A program made the translations under genes and the position numbers. A DNA stretch of 64,000 nt from Kangiella sp. TOML190 (GTDB lineage Bacteria; Pseudomonadota; Gammaproteobacteria; Enterobacterales; Kangiellaceae), in NCBI RefSeq assembly GCF_023706045.1, contig NZ_BQYL01000001.1:1780001-1844000 (forward strand), read 5' to 3'. The notes below the pieces were generated by a model. That model saw only the letters and a program-made list of their open reading frames with translations, did no database searches and had not been told where the DNA came from. Positions 37,410 to 46,133 of this stretch are shown piece by piece (position 1 is the first letter of the stretch; the number at the start of each line of letters is the position of its first letter).

Positions 37410-38483
37410 ATGACAAAGAAAATTTTAGTATTACCGGGTGATGGTATTGGTCCAGATATCGTAGGACAAGCTACGAAGGTGCTGGATTTATTAATCGAGC
37501 AAGGCTTAGACGTATCTTATGAAAGCGCTTTAGTCGGCGGTTCATCATTTGATGCGCATGGCGTGCCATTAACCGATGAAGTGTTACAACAAGCGCGTGA
37601 AGCTGACGCACTGTTATTAGGTGCGGTTGGTGGTCCTAAGTGGGAAGGTTTTGATATTGCGGTTCGTCCGGAAAAGGCTTTATTGAAATTACGCTCTGAA
37701 TTGGAGTTATTCGGTAACTTACGTCCTGCAATTCTATACCCACAATTGGCGGATGCTTCGAGTTTAAAACCTGAGCTAGTTGAGAATCTTGACCTAATGA
37801 TTATCCGCGAATTAACCGGCGGTATCTATTTCGGCCAACCGCGCGGTGTTCGTACTTTAGATAATGGCGAAAGACAAGGTTTTAACACTTACGTTTATTC
37901 AGAAAGCGAAGTGGAGCGTATTGCACACGTAGCTTTCCGTACGGCCATGTTGCGCGATAAGCGATTGTGCTCAGTGGATAAAGCGAACGTTTTAGAAGCG
38001 ACCGAATTATGGCGTAAAGTGATGGATCGCGTTGCTAAAGAGTATCCTGAAGTTGAATTAACTCATATGTATGTGGATAACGCGGCGATGCAACTAGTTC
38101 GTGCGCCAAAGCAGTTTGATGTGATGGTAACGGGTAATATGTTTGGCGATATTTTGTCTGACTGCGCAGCAATGTTGACTGGCTCAATTGGTATGCTGCC
38201 ATCGGCCAGTTTGGACATTAATGGTAAAGGTATGTACGAGCCAATTCACGGTAGTGCGCCGGATATTGCTGGTGAAAATAAAGCCAATCCAATCGCGACA
38301 ATTTTGTCGGTTTCTATGATGTTACGTCATAGCTTTGGTGAAGCTTCGGTTGCCGATAAAATTGACGCTGCAGTGAGTAAGGTTCTTGATCAAGGCCTAC
38401 GGACTGCGGATATTTATACAGATGGCGATAAACTATTATCAACATCTGAGATGGGTGATGCTATAATTTCGGCACTAAAATAA
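37410..38483 (+). CDS. leuB: 3-isopropylmalate dehydrogenase
   Basis: 357 residues of the isocitrate/isopropylmalate dehydrogenase family. [10 protein letters not shown] is near the start, [11 protein letters not shown] and LRPAILYP follow, and the active-site [13 protein letters not shown] is clear. The signature is [25 protein letters not shown] (in two parts), and [14 protein letters not shown] supplies NAD binding. It oxidises and decarboxylates 3-isopropylmalate. An AGAAAGAGATT-type ribosome site precedes the ATG. Third gene of leuCDB. Confidence 0.97.
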   Translation: MTKKILVLPGDGIGPDIVGQATKVLDLLIEQGLDVSYESALVGGSSFDAHGVPLTDEVLQQAREADALLLGAVGGPKWEGFDIAVRPEKALLKLRSELELFGNLRPAILYPQLADASSLKPELVENLDLMIIRELTGGIYFGQPRGVRTLDNGERQGFNTYVYSESEVERIAHVAFRTAMLRDKRLCSVDKANVLEATELWRKVMDRVAKEYPEVELTHMYVDNAAMQLVRAPKQFDVMVTGNMFGDILSDCAAMLTGSIGMLPSASLDINGKGMYEPIHGSAPDIAGENKANPIATILSVSMMLRHSFGEASVADKIDAAVSKVLDQGLRTADIYTDGDKLLSTSEMGDAIISALK

Positions 38484-38642
38484 TTTCCCATCCTTTTACC
38501 CTTCTATGTGTGAAGAGAATGTGTCAAAAACTGGCTTAAAGTGCTCGATTATTTTTATTAACTCCGCCTTTGCGCTAGTTTTTGCCTTGCCTCGTCTTTG
38601 TCTAGAAAATTATAGGCATTGTAACGCAAAGGAGGGCTGCTA

Positions 38643-39299
38643 ATGAGCTCTCTGGAAGTCAAAGGGCTAACCATTTCCCGCAATGAGCAGATCCTGCTAG
38701 AGCAAACCGACTTAAGTTTTAAAGCTGGTACCATTAGCCATTTATTTGGCGATAATGGCGCGGGCAAAACCAGTCTAATGCGCGCTTTGGCGGGTTTATT
38801 GCCGCTCGATAGCGGTCAGATTTTTTGGAAAGGTCATACTACCGCAACGCCAGAAGCCGAGTTCGCGCAGGACTTACTGTTTTTGGCGCATAACCTAGCC
38901 ATGAAGCCGGAGCTGACGATTGCGGAAAATTTGCAGTTCTATTCGACGCTCAGAGGCGAGAGTGCAAGTAATAGTCAAATCAAGGAAGTGGCTCGTCAGC
39001 TTAATATAGGCAATTTATTAGAGCGTCATTTTGCTGAATTATCGGCGGGCCAACAGCATAAAGTGACTTTATGTCGTTTGCTGTTGGAAAGCGCTAAGCT
39101 GTGGGTTTTAGACGAGCCATTTGTCAATTTGGATGCCAAAACGCGTGATTGGCTATCAGCGCAAATGATGGCTTTTGCCGAAAACGGTGGAGTAGTGATT
39201 TTTACTTCGCATCAAGTCATCGACGGCTTAAAAATTCAACAAAAAATATCCTTGTCCTATTCAGATGCCAATGAGCCAACTGATGAGGTGGCAGCCTAA
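38643..39299 (+). CDS. ccmA: Heme exporter ATPase CcmA
   Basis: 218 residues, an ABC ATPase with Walker A GDNGAGKT (36-43), signature LSAGQQHK and Walker B LWVLDEPF. CcmAB releases the CcmCDE heme chaperone complex using ATP. A strong AAAGGAGG site lies 8 bases before the ATG. This opens the complete ccmABCDEFGHI operon, so the organism makes c-type cytochromes by System I. Overlaps ccmB by one base. Confidence 0.96.
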   Translation: MSSLEVKGLTISRNEQILLEQTDLSFKAGTISHLFGDNGAGKTSLMRALAGLLPLDSGQIFWKGHTTATPEAEFAQDLLFLAHNLAMKPELTIAENLQFYSTLRGESASNSQIKEVARQLNIGNLLERHFAELSAGQQHKVTLCRLLLESAKLWVLDEPFVNLDAKTRDWLSAQMMAFAENGGVVIFTSHQVIDGLKIQQKISLSYSDANEPTDEVAA

Positions 39300-39982
39300 T
39301 GTTTGCTACTTTACTCAAAAGGGAAGTAATGCTGGCGCGTCGAAACTGGGTCGCGATTTTAATACCCTTGTTCTTTTTTATTATGGTGGTGTCAATGTTT
39401 CCTTTTGCGGTTAGCCCAGAAGCGCAATTTTTGCAGCAAATCGCCCCCGGCGTGATTTGGGTAGCTGCTTTACTCTCGACATTATTATCACTCGATCTGT
39501 TTTATCGTAGCGACTATCAAGATGGCTCCCTCGAGCAGCTGTTGATTATGACTAGCTCGACTCAAGTGGCGCTATCAAAAATAGTGGCGCATTGGTTAGT
39601 AACGGGCTTGCCATTAGTCTTGGTTTCGCCTTTATTGGCTGGCCTGATGCACTTAAATTATGCGCCGCAAGGCATGGCAGTTGATCTAAATCATACTCCG
39701 ATCATGATGTTGTCCTTATTATTGGGCACCCCGACTCTATGTTTACTTGGTGCAGTGGGTATGAGCCTGTCATTGGCAGCTTCACGCAACGGTATGTTGG
39801 TGGCGGTGATGATTCTGCCGCTGTATGTGCCGATTTTAATTTTTGGCAGTGCAGTAATTACAGCATCTTTGGCAAATAGTGGGTATAATGCGCAGCTGGC
39901 GATTTTAGGGGCTATCCTATTGTTCTGCCTAGTATTAACGCCTTTTGCGGCGGGGCGAGCTTTAAAAGTCGCAGTGAGTTAA
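39299..39982 (+). CDS. ccmB: Heme exporter permease CcmB
   Basis: 227 residues with about six membrane helices, the usual CcmB size. It begins with LLKREVMLARRNW, a short cytoplasmic segment typical of the family, and contains FYRSDYQDGSLEQLLI and the GTPTLCLLGAVGMSLSLAASRNGML stretch. It forms the membrane part of the CcmAB transporter. Coupled to ccmA by TAATG overlap. Confidence 0.95.
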   Translation: MFATLLKREVMLARRNWVAILIPLFFFIMVVSMFPFAVSPEAQFLQQIAPGVIWVAALLSTLLSLDLFYRSDYQDGSLEQLLIMTSSTQVALSKIVAHWLVTGLPLVLVSPLLAGLMHLNYAPQGMAVDLNHTPIMMLSLLLGTPTLCLLGAVGMSLSLAASRNGMLVAVMILPLYVPILIFGSAVITASLANSGYNAQLAILGAILLFCLVLTPFAAGRALKVAVS

Positions 39983-40012
39983 TTCATTAAGTGTTAAGAG
40001 ATTAAAGGTTCA

Positions 40013-40768
40013 ATGGCATCTTCTTCCGGAGTAGCGGGGCGCTGGTTTCATCAATTAGGCTCTCCCAAATGGTTCTACCAAAAATCGGCTAATTGGCTGC
40101 CTTGGTTATGGGCGATTACAGCTATCCTATTCGCCTTTGGTCTTTATTATTCGCTTTACGCTTCGCCAGTGGATTATCAGCAGGGCAATAGCGTCCGCAT
40201 TATGTATATCCATGTGCCCGCGGCCGCCTTGTCGATGGTTGGCTATTTGGCCATGGCAATTTGCGCCATTATCGGCCTTGTTTGGAAGATGAAAATGTCT
40301 TTTATGGCGATGCGTGCAATAGCGCCTATTGGTGCGGCTTTTACCTTTATGTGTTTGTTTACCGGCGCTTTATGGGGCATTCCAACTTGGGGCACCTGGT
40401 GGGAATGGGATGCTCGTATGACTTCTGAGCTGGTATTATTATTTTTGTATTTAGGCTTTATCGCTTTGCATAGCTCCTTTGCTGATCGAAACAAGGCGGA
40501 TCGCTCAGCCGCTATTTTAGCCATCGTTGGTGCCATTAATGTGCCGATTATTTATGGCTCGGTGAAATGGTGGAATACTTTGCATCAAGCCTATTCGGTG
40601 ACCAAAAAAGGCGCCATTGACCCTAATATGCAAACGCCTTTGTTTATTATGATTGGTGCTTTTTATTTGCTGTTCGCCATTTTAGTTATCGTTCGTCTAC
40701 GACTAGAAATTATCAATCGCGAAGCTAAGGCTAAATGGTTGCAACAAGAAGTGTTGGGAGCAAGTTGA
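40013..40768 (+). CDS. ccmC: Heme handling protein CcmC
   Basis: 251 residues with six membrane helices. The tryptophan-rich WWD motif WGIPTWGTWWEWD lies at 121-133 and a heme-ligand histidine at 67 (IHVPAA) with its partner in the later loop. CcmC loads heme onto CcmE in the periplasm. The stop overlaps the ccmD start (TGATG). Confidence 0.95.
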   Translation: MASSSGVAGRWFHQLGSPKWFYQKSANWLPWLWAITAILFAFGLYYSLYASPVDYQQGNSVRIMYIHVPAAALSMVGYLAMAICAIIGLVWKMKMSFMAMRAIAPIGAAFTFMCLFTGALWGIPTWGTWWEWDARMTSELVLLFLYLGFIALHSSFADRNKADRSAAILAIVGAINVPIIYGSVKWWNTLHQAYSVTKKGAIDPNMQTPLFIMIGAFYLLFAILVIVRLRLEIINREAKAKWLQQEVLGAS

Positions 40769-40968
40769 TGAATTGGCAAGCTTTTTTCGCTATGGGTAAA
40801 CACGGTTTCTACGTTTGGTGGAGCTACGGCGTGACTTTTTTAAGCATCGTTTTGTTATTCGCCGGATTTGCTTGGTATAAAAAACAACTCATAAAAAAGG
40901 TTAAAACCTATCGCGGCGAAAAAGTGGTAAAAGCGCGCAAGGTAACAACTGAACAGATTTCCGATTAA
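40768..40968 (+). CDS. ccmD: Heme exporter protein CcmD
   Basis: 66 residues. The ATG at 40768 overlaps the ccmC stop and is preferred over an earlier in-frame start inside ccmC. One membrane helix (about 18-38) follows the typical CcmD start FFAMGKHGFYVWWSYG, with a positively charged cytoplasmic tail after it. CcmD helps release heme-loaded CcmE from CcmABC. Confidence 0.93.
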   Translation: MNWQAFFAMGKHGFYVWWSYGVTFLSIVLLFAGFAWYKKQLIKKVKTYRGEKVVKARKVTTEQISD

Positions 40969-40995
40969 TTTGAGTGATTACTGTAGTTCTCGTTT

Positions 40996-41475
40996 ATGAA
41001 AGCACATCGAAAGAAAAAATTACTGACTATTTTAACGGCACTGTTGCTGCTTAGCACCGCTGTAGCCTTATTGTTGTACGCCATTGGCGATTATGCCGAT
41101 GCTTTTTACGAACCCACGCGGGTCGTGAATGGCGATGCACCGCTAAACAAAACCATTCGGGTTGGTGGCTTGGTCACTACGGGTTCGGTAAAGCGAGCTA
41201 CCGATAGCTTGTATGTGGAGTTTGATATTACCGATAACCAAGAAGTAATTACCGTGACTTTTGATAAAAGTTTGCCCGATCTGTTTCGAGAAGGCCAAGG
41301 TATTATGGCCGAAGGTCAATTGCTGGACCGTAAAACCTTAAAAGCAACTAAGGTTTTAGCTAAGCACGATGAAAAATATATGCCGCCGGAAATTGCCGAT
41401 ACGCTTAAGAAGAGTCATAAAAAAGGTGTTGAAAAAATGCAAAAAGAGCAATCAGGAAACAAAGGCAGCTATTAA
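40996..41475 (+). CDS. ccmE: Heme chaperone CcmE
   Basis: 159 residues: an N-terminal membrane anchor (about 8-30) and a beta-barrel OB-fold domain with GGLVTTGSV. The covalent heme-binding histidine is H124 in AKHDEKYMPPE, with Y128 as the usual axial ligand. It carries heme from CcmC to CcmF in the periplasm. The one-base overlap TAATG couples it to ccmF. Confidence 0.95.
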   Translation: MKAHRKKKLLTILTALLLLSTAVALLLYAIGDYADAFYEPTRVVNGDAPLNKTIRVGGLVTTGSVKRATDSLYVEFDITDNQEVITVTFDKSLPDLFREGQGIMAEGQLLDRKTLKATKVLAKHDEKYMPPEIADTLKKSHKKGVEKMQKEQSGNKGSY

Positions 41476-43463
41476 TGATCCCAGAGCTAGGTCATTTCTT
41501 TTTAATTTTAGCCTTAGTCAATGCAGTTATCTTAGGCACTCTACCATTTTATGGTGCTCACACTCAGCACCAAGGTTTAATGCGGCTAGCTTCAAAAGCT
41601 TCTATCGGCCAATTTATTCTGCTGCTTGCTAGCTACCTGTGTTTAACCCTTGCCTTTGTGCAGGATGATTTCTCAGTAGCTTACGTTGCTAATCACTCCA
41701 ATACCTTATTGCCGATGCGCTATAAGATCACTGCGGTTTGGGGTTCGCACGAAGGATCATTATTGCTTTGGATCTTGATTTTGGCCGCTTGGATGGCGGC
41801 GGTCACGATTTTTAGTAAGGCGCTGACCAATGTGGTTCGTACCCGAGTGCTGGTAAGTTTGGGTTTAATTTCTGTCGGCTTTATCAGTTTTGCGCTCTTT
41901 ACTTCCAACCCGTTTGAGCGGGTTTTGCCTTTTATTCCCATTGACGGAGCCGATCTCAATCCGCTATTGCAAGACTTCGGCATGATAGTTCATCCGCCAA
42001 TGTTGTATATGGGCTTTGTTGGCTTTTCGGTGGTGTTTGCTTTTGCTATCGCCGGGCTATTACAAGGAGAGCTGGATCAACAATGGGCTAAATGGGCACG
42101 TCCTTGGACTACCATTGCTTGGGTGTTTTTAACCATTGGCATTGCTTTGGGCAGCTGGTGGGCCTATTACGAACTGGGTTGGGGTGGCTGGTGGTTCTGG
42201 GATCCGGTTGAAAATGCCTCATTTATGCCGTGGCTTGCTGGAACCGCACTATTGCATTCATTGGCCGCAACGGAAAAGCGTGGCGCTTATAAATCTTGGA
42301 CCGTGTTGCTGGCGATTTTAACCTTTTCTTTAAGCTTACTCGGGACTTTTTTGGTGCGCTCGGGGGTTTTGACTTCGGTACATGCGTTTGCTACCGATCC
42401 GGAGCGTGGCTATTTTATTCTAACCTTTTTGGCGATTGCGGTCGGCGGCGCTTTAACTTTATATGCTTGGCAGTTTGATAAATTAAAATCCAACCGCAAC
42501 TACACCTTGTTTTCCAAAGAAATTGCCATCGTACTTAACAATGTGCTGTTATTTTGCAGCTTATTGGTGGTGTTCTTAGGCACCTTATATCCATTAATTG
42601 CTGAGTTTTTATGGGAAGAAAAAGTTTCCATTGGCCCACCATTTTTTGATCCTTATTTTTCCTTTTTCTTTGCCTTTATTTTATTTTTGATCCCTTTCGG
42701 GCAGCAAATGAATTGGAAGCTGCAAGCGATGAAGCCGATAATGAAACGTTATTGGGTTCTAATGCTGCTCGCGATGGCTCTAGCGTTTGGATTCTTATAT
42801 TGGCTGACGCCGGCTATACAAGTATTTGCCTTATTGGGCTTAACTTTAGCCATTTGGCTATTATTATCCTGTCTTTTTTATCTGTACCAACAGTCAAGCA
42901 AAGCTAAAAGTCTATACGAGGGTGCTAAGAAAATCAGCCGCAGCTATTGGGGTATGATAGTGGCACATATTGGAGTTGCGGTGACGGTGATAGGTGTCAT
43001 TATTACCAGTTTTTATTCGCTGGAAAAAGACGTTCGAATTGAGTTGCAACAAACCGTAGCTGTAGAGAATTTAAAAATTCACTTTGCCAAGTTTGAAAAT
43101 TTCACTTATGAAAATTACATCAGCTCACAAGCCACTTTAAGAGTCAGTAAAAGCGATCAGTTACTAGCCGTTTTAACGCCAGAAAAGCGCCGCTATCGGG
43201 TCTCTAACCAATTGATGACAGAAGCTGCGATTAAGCCCGGCTTTTTTTCAGATTTGTATATTTCGTTAGCGCAGCCGTTAGAGAATGGCGCTTGGGCGAT
43301 CAAAGTCTATTATAAGCCGTTTGTGCGTTGGATCTGGCTTGGTTGCTTGATTATGGCTTTTGGTGGCTTGCTGGCAATTTCCGATAAACGCTACCGTCAA
43401 AGGCGTAAACTTAAAAAAACAGAGTTGGTAAAGCAAGCTTCGCAAGAGGTAGTAGGCTCATGA
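41475..43463 (+). CDS. ccmF: Cytochrome c heme lyase subunit CcmF
   Basis: 662 residues with about 15 membrane helices. The WWD domain appears as GWGGWWFWDPVENASFMPW near residue 235, and the family blocks VWGSHEGSLLLW and GTFLVRSGVLTSVHAFATDPERGYFIL (in two parts) are present. It ligates heme to apocytochrome c together with CcmH. A four-base overlap (ATGA) couples it to ccmG. Confidence 0.96.
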   Translation: MIPELGHFFLILALVNAVILGTLPFYGAHTQHQGLMRLASKASIGQFILLLASYLCLTLAFVQDDFSVAYVANHSNTLLPMRYKITAVWGSHEGSLLLWILILAAWMAAVTIFSKALTNVVRTRVLVSLGLISVGFISFALFTSNPFERVLPFIPIDGADLNPLLQDFGMIVHPPMLYMGFVGFSVVFAFAIAGLLQGELDQQWAKWARPWTTIAWVFLTIGIALGSWWAYYELGWGGWWFWDPVENASFMPWLAGTALLHSLAATEKRGAYKSWTVLLAILTFSLSLLGTFLVRSGVLTSVHAFATDPERGYFILTFLAIAVGGALTLYAWQFDKLKSNRNYTLFSKEIAIVLNNVLLFCSLLVVFLGTLYPLIAEFLWEEKVSIGPPFFDPYFSFFFAFILFLIPFGQQMNWKLQAMKPIMKRYWVLMLLAMALAFGFLYWLTPAIQVFALLGLTLAIWLLLSCLFYLYQQSSKAKSLYEGAKKISRSYWGMIVAHIGVAVTVIGVIITSFYSLEKDVRIELQQTVAVENLKIHFAKFENFTYENYISSQATLRVSKSDQLLAVLTPEKRRYRVSNQLMTEAAIKPGFFSDLYISLAQPLENGAWAIKVYYKPFVRWIWLGCLIMAFGGLLAISDKRYRQRRKLKKTELVKQASQEVVGS

Positions 43464-44020
43464 GCAGTCGCCGCGCCAAAAGATTAGTTATAGCTCTAGC
43501 ACCATTGCTTTTGTTAATAACTTTAGTGATTATTTTTAGTGCGTCACTTAAAAAAGATCCCAGAAAACTAGAAACTAAATTGCTGGGCGAAAAAATTCCT
43601 ACTTTTAAATTAGCTTCCTTGACGGAGCCGGAGCGAGTTTTGACTAACGCGGATCTGCCGCAAGAGGTTTTCCTATTAAACATTTGGGCTACTTGGTGCG
43701 TGTCTTGCTATGCCGAGCATCCTTATTTAGTCAAATTTTCTCAGCAATATCCGATCAAGTGGGTTGGCGTCAACTATAAAGATCCAATCAAAGATGCGCT
43801 GGAATATTTAGACCAAGGTGGCGATCCTTACCTTTATTCAATTGCTGATAGCGATGGTCAATTAGGCATAGATTTAGGCGTTTATGGTGCGCCAGAAACC
43901 TTTATTGTTGATGCCAATGGGGTTATTCGTGATCGGCATGTTGGAGTGATCGACGATAGGGTATGGCAAAAAATTATTCTGCCCAAGTTGAAAGCGTTAG
44001 GCTGGGAGGCAAACGAATGA
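43460..44020 (+). CDS. ccmG: Thiol:disulfide interchange protein CcmG/DsbE
   Basis: 186 residues: an N-terminal membrane anchor (about 8-29) and a periplasmic thioredoxin fold with the active site WCVSC (C80, C83). The family segment GVYGAPETFIVDANGVIRDRHVG (split at VD) follows with the cis-proline. It reduces the cysteines of apocytochrome c or CcmH before heme attachment. The stop overlaps the ccmH start. Confidence 0.95.
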   Translation: MSSRRAKRLVIALAPLLLLITLVIIFSASLKKDPRKLETKLLGEKIPTFKLASLTEPERVLTNADLPQEVFLLNIWATWCVSCYAEHPYLVKFSQQYPIKWVGVNYKDPIKDALEYLDQGGDPYLYSIADSDGQLGIDLGVYGAPETFIVDANGVIRDRHVGVIDDRVWQKIILPKLKALGWEANE

Positions 44021-44451
44021 GCTTCTTTTTACGTGTAACACTGTTATTCTTTTTCTTTGCCGCCAGCAGCCTAGGGTTGCAAGCCAGTGAAGAGTATCAA
44101 TTTGCTAGTGCTGAGCAAGAGCAGCAATACCGCGATATTATCAGCCAACTGCGCTGCCCAAAATGTCAAAATCAATCGATCGCTGATTCTGACGCGCCCT
44201 TATCAGAAGACTTACGCTATATTGTGTATCAAAAATTAAAGGCCGGAGAGTCGAAAGGACAAATCTTGCAATATATGCAAGATCGCTATGGTGACTTTGT
44301 TTTATATGATCCGCCCGTGTCTCCTAAAAATTATGTTTTATGGTTTATGCCAATATTGGTATTTTTATTGATCATTGTGGCGCTGCTAAAAAAAGTTGGA
44401 AAGCGTGAGCTTGAGCCAGAGCCGGATTCTGAACAGGAGCAACAACTTTGA
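44017..44451 (+). CDS. ccmH: Cytochrome c maturation protein CcmH
   Basis: 144 residues from the ATG at 44017, which overlaps the ccmG stop and opens a clean signal peptide; the earlier in-frame ATG lies within ccmG. The periplasmic three-helix domain carries LRCPKCQNQSIADSDAPLS with redox cysteines C47 and C50. A C-terminal membrane helix lies at about 104-122. This is the short CcmH type, with CcmI encoded separately. Confidence 0.95.
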   Translation: MSFFLRVTLLFFFFAASSLGLQASEEYQFASAEQEQQYRDIISQLRCPKCQNQSIADSDAPLSEDLRYIVYQKLKAGESKGQILQYMQDRYGDFVLYDPPVSPKNYVLWFMPILVFLLIIVALLKKVGKRELEPEPDSEQEQQL

Positions 44452-45470
44452 TGGTAATGGCTTTACTGATTTTAGTAGCACTTGCTTGGGCAGCTTGGCT
44501 TTTTAGTGGTGTTTTTAAAGGGACATCTAAGAAGTTGCTTTATATGGGTTTTGCATGTTGCTCGGTATTGGTTTCCTATGGCGTTTATCACCAATTAGGT
44601 GCTAATCAGAAAATCAGTAATCTGACCGAACTTCATCAAAGTTTAGCCAAAGATGATCTTAGAGAGCTGTTAGAAAAAACCACGCAGCAAAAAATCAGTA
44701 TTGAAGACTTGTTTGCTGAAATGCGTTTACGCAGCATGCAAGCCGATAGCCAATCACAATGGATGACTTTTGGTCGGTTGTTGCTGCAATCGGAGCAAGT
44801 CGAGCTTGCAGAGCAGGCTTTTAATCGAGCGACACATTATGGTGATAGCCAAATCCAAAATCAGACCAAGCTGGAAGTCGCACAAATTTATTTAGAAAAA
44901 CAACTTTATCCTAAAGCGCAAACTAAAGTGGATCTGGTGCTGCTTAATAATCCAAAACACGAAGGGGCTTTATTGCTGAAGGGCTTGGTGGGATTAAAAC
45001 AGCAGGATTATCAAAGCGCGATAGACGCTTGGAGCTTTTTATTATCAAGACGCCATCCCAACAGTGATTCAGCAAAGCTGTTACAGCAACAAATCGACAA
45101 AGCTCGACAGCAGCTAGCCGAGGCGGCTAAAAACTTTGTGCAATTGGAGATAGTTAATTTTACTAACTTACCTTTACACTCATTTACAAAAGCCTTTGCG
45201 CTGGTTCGCCCGCTGGCTGGCGGCGCGCCAATAGCAGTGAAATCCGTCGATATTGACGACTTAGAACAGAGCATTACTATTACCCCAGATAACTTGATGT
45301 TGGCTGGCGCAAATTTTTGGCAAGTTACTGATTTATATATAGAAATCCGCCTTTCTCAATCCGGTTTTGCCAAACCAGAAAGTGGCGATCTGTATGGCCG
45401 AACGGCTACCCTGCAAGGGCTTACTCCCAGCAAAAGCTATCAGATAGTGATCGATAAAACTGTGAACTAG
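44451..45470 (+). CDS. ccmI: Cytochrome c maturation protein CcmI
   Basis: 339 residues from the ATG at 44451, overlapping the ccmH stop (TGATG). Two N-terminal membrane helices (about 1-20 and 30-48) are followed by a leucine-zipper-like cytoplasmic loop. Periplasmic TPR repeats (about 100-225) and a C-terminal beta domain (FVQLEIVNFTNLPLHSFTKA onwards) complete it. It recruits apocytochrome c to the CcmFH lyase. Last gene of the ccm operon. Confidence 0.9.
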   Translation: MVMALLILVALAWAAWLFSGVFKGTSKKLLYMGFACCSVLVSYGVYHQLGANQKISNLTELHQSLAKDDLRELLEKTTQQKISIEDLFAEMRLRSMQADSQSQWMTFGRLLLQSEQVELAEQAFNRATHYGDSQIQNQTKLEVAQIYLEKQLYPKAQTKVDLVLLNNPKHEGALLLKGLVGLKQQDYQSAIDAWSFLLSRRHPNSDSAKLLQQQIDKARQQLAEAAKNFVQLEIVNFTNLPLHSFTKAFALVRPLAGGAPIAVKSVDIDDLEQSITITPDNLMLAGANFWQVTDLYIEIRLSQSGFAKPESGDLYGRTATLQGLTPSKSYQIVIDKTVN

Positions 45471-45545
45471 GTTTTTCATTGATAGCGACCAATACTTTGA
45501 CTTAAAACTCAACTCCGATTAGTCTCAAAATTATCAGCGACTAGA

Positions 45546-45574
45546 TGTAACAAATCGCAAAGCTTTATGTCTAA
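45546..45574 (+). promoter_or_regulatory. ECF-sigma-type promoter before the EGKCG peptide gene
   Basis: TGTAAC at 45546-45551 and GTCTAA at 45569-45574, 17 bases apart, match the general form of ECF sigma promoters (an AAC-containing -35 and a CGTC- or GTC-type -10). It lies 40 bases before the precursor ATG. Metal- or stress-responsive ECF sigma factors control several DUF692 peptide loci, which makes this plausible. No sigma gene is nearby. Confidence 0.35.
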
Positions 45575-45614
45575 CTGCTTGATTATATTGTTAAACACTA
45601 CCAGGAGTAATCTC

Positions 45615-46028
45615 ATGAAAAAAGATAAAAGTAAATTAGCCGTATTAGTTTCAGCTTCTTTGGCAGCATCAGTTGCTATGTCTACTGCTGCTGCGAGCCC
45701 TTTTGCAGTTAATGACTTATCACAAGGCTATAATCTTGCGCAATTCGACGGCGAAGGCAAATGCGGTGAAGGCAAGTGCGGCGAAAAGAAAAAAGGAAAA
45801 GAAGGTAAATGCGGCGAAGGTAAGTGCGGCGAAAAGAAAAAAGGAAAAGAAGGTAAATGCGGCGAAGGCAAGTGCGGCGAAAAGAAAAAAGGAAAAGAAG
45901 GTAAATGCGGCGAAGGCAAGTGCGGCGAAAAGAAAAAAGGAAAAGAAGGTAAATGCGGCGAAGGTAAGTGCGGCGAAAAGAAAAAAGGAAAAGAAGGTAA
46001 ATGCGGCGAAGGTAAGTGCGGCGGATAA
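45615..46028 (+). CDS. hvfA: HvfA/bufferin-like precursor peptide with 12 EGKCG motifs
   Basis: 137 residues from the ATG at 45615 (AGGAG site 8 bases before); the earlier ATG at 45567 would spoil the signal peptide. Residues 1-27 are a Sec signal ending TAAA. A 19-residue linker follows (SPFAVNDLSQGYNLAQFDG). Then come five 16-residue units, EGKCGEGKCGEKKKGK, and a final EGKCGEGKCGG: twelve EGKCG motifs and twelve cysteines, the only cysteines in the protein. EGKCG motifs are the known substrate of DUF692 (MNIO) oxidases in HvfABC systems, where cysteines become oxazolone/thioamide or thiooxazole groups that bind copper. The mature product is probably an exported copper-binding peptide. Paired motifs separated by a Lys-rich spacer are distinctive. 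Confidence 0.88.
   Translation: MKKDKSKLAVLVSASLAASVAMSTAAASPFAVNDLSQGYNLAQFDGEGKCGEGKCGEKKKGKEGKCGEGKCGEKKKGKEGKCGEGKCGEKKKGKEGKCGEGKCGEKKKGKEGKCGEGKCGEKKKGKEGKCGEGKCGG
45753..46025 (+). repeat. 48-bp tandem repeat coding for EGKCG pairs
   Basis: Five full 48-bp units plus a partial sixth, differing only at a few silent positions (GGC/GGT glycine codons). Near identity at third positions points to recent expansion or ongoing gene conversion. It is coding and in frame, not a CRISPR array. Confidence 0.95.
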
Positions 46029-46055
46029 TAGCCAGCTTAGCTTAAGCTATGAATC

Positions 46056-46085
46056 AAGTGGCAGTTTCGGCTGCCACTTTTCTTT
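46056..46085 (+). terminator. Intercistronic terminator between precursor and DUF692 oxidase
   Basis: AAGTGGCAG (46056-46064), loop TTTCGG, CTGCCACTT (46071-46079), then TTCTTT. A strong stem with an imperfect T run is suited to partial termination, giving far more precursor than enzyme mRNA. The palindrome TAGCTTAAGCTA lies just upstream. Confidence 0.75.
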
Positions 46086-46133
46086 AGCAAACTCAAGAAC
46101 AATAACATAAATTATTTAGTGAAGGTTCTGTAG

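Noticed and set aside
45753-46025. Regularly spaced repeats that could suggest a CRISPR array
   Set aside because: The repeats are contiguous, without unique spacers, and are in frame in a protein.
45673-46110. Second plus-strand frame of 145 codons, Ala/Lys-rich, and a minus frame rich in Pro, Ser and Phe over the same repeats
   Set aside because: Both are frame shadows of the 48-bp coding repeats; only the EGKCG frame has a signal peptide and a ribosome site.
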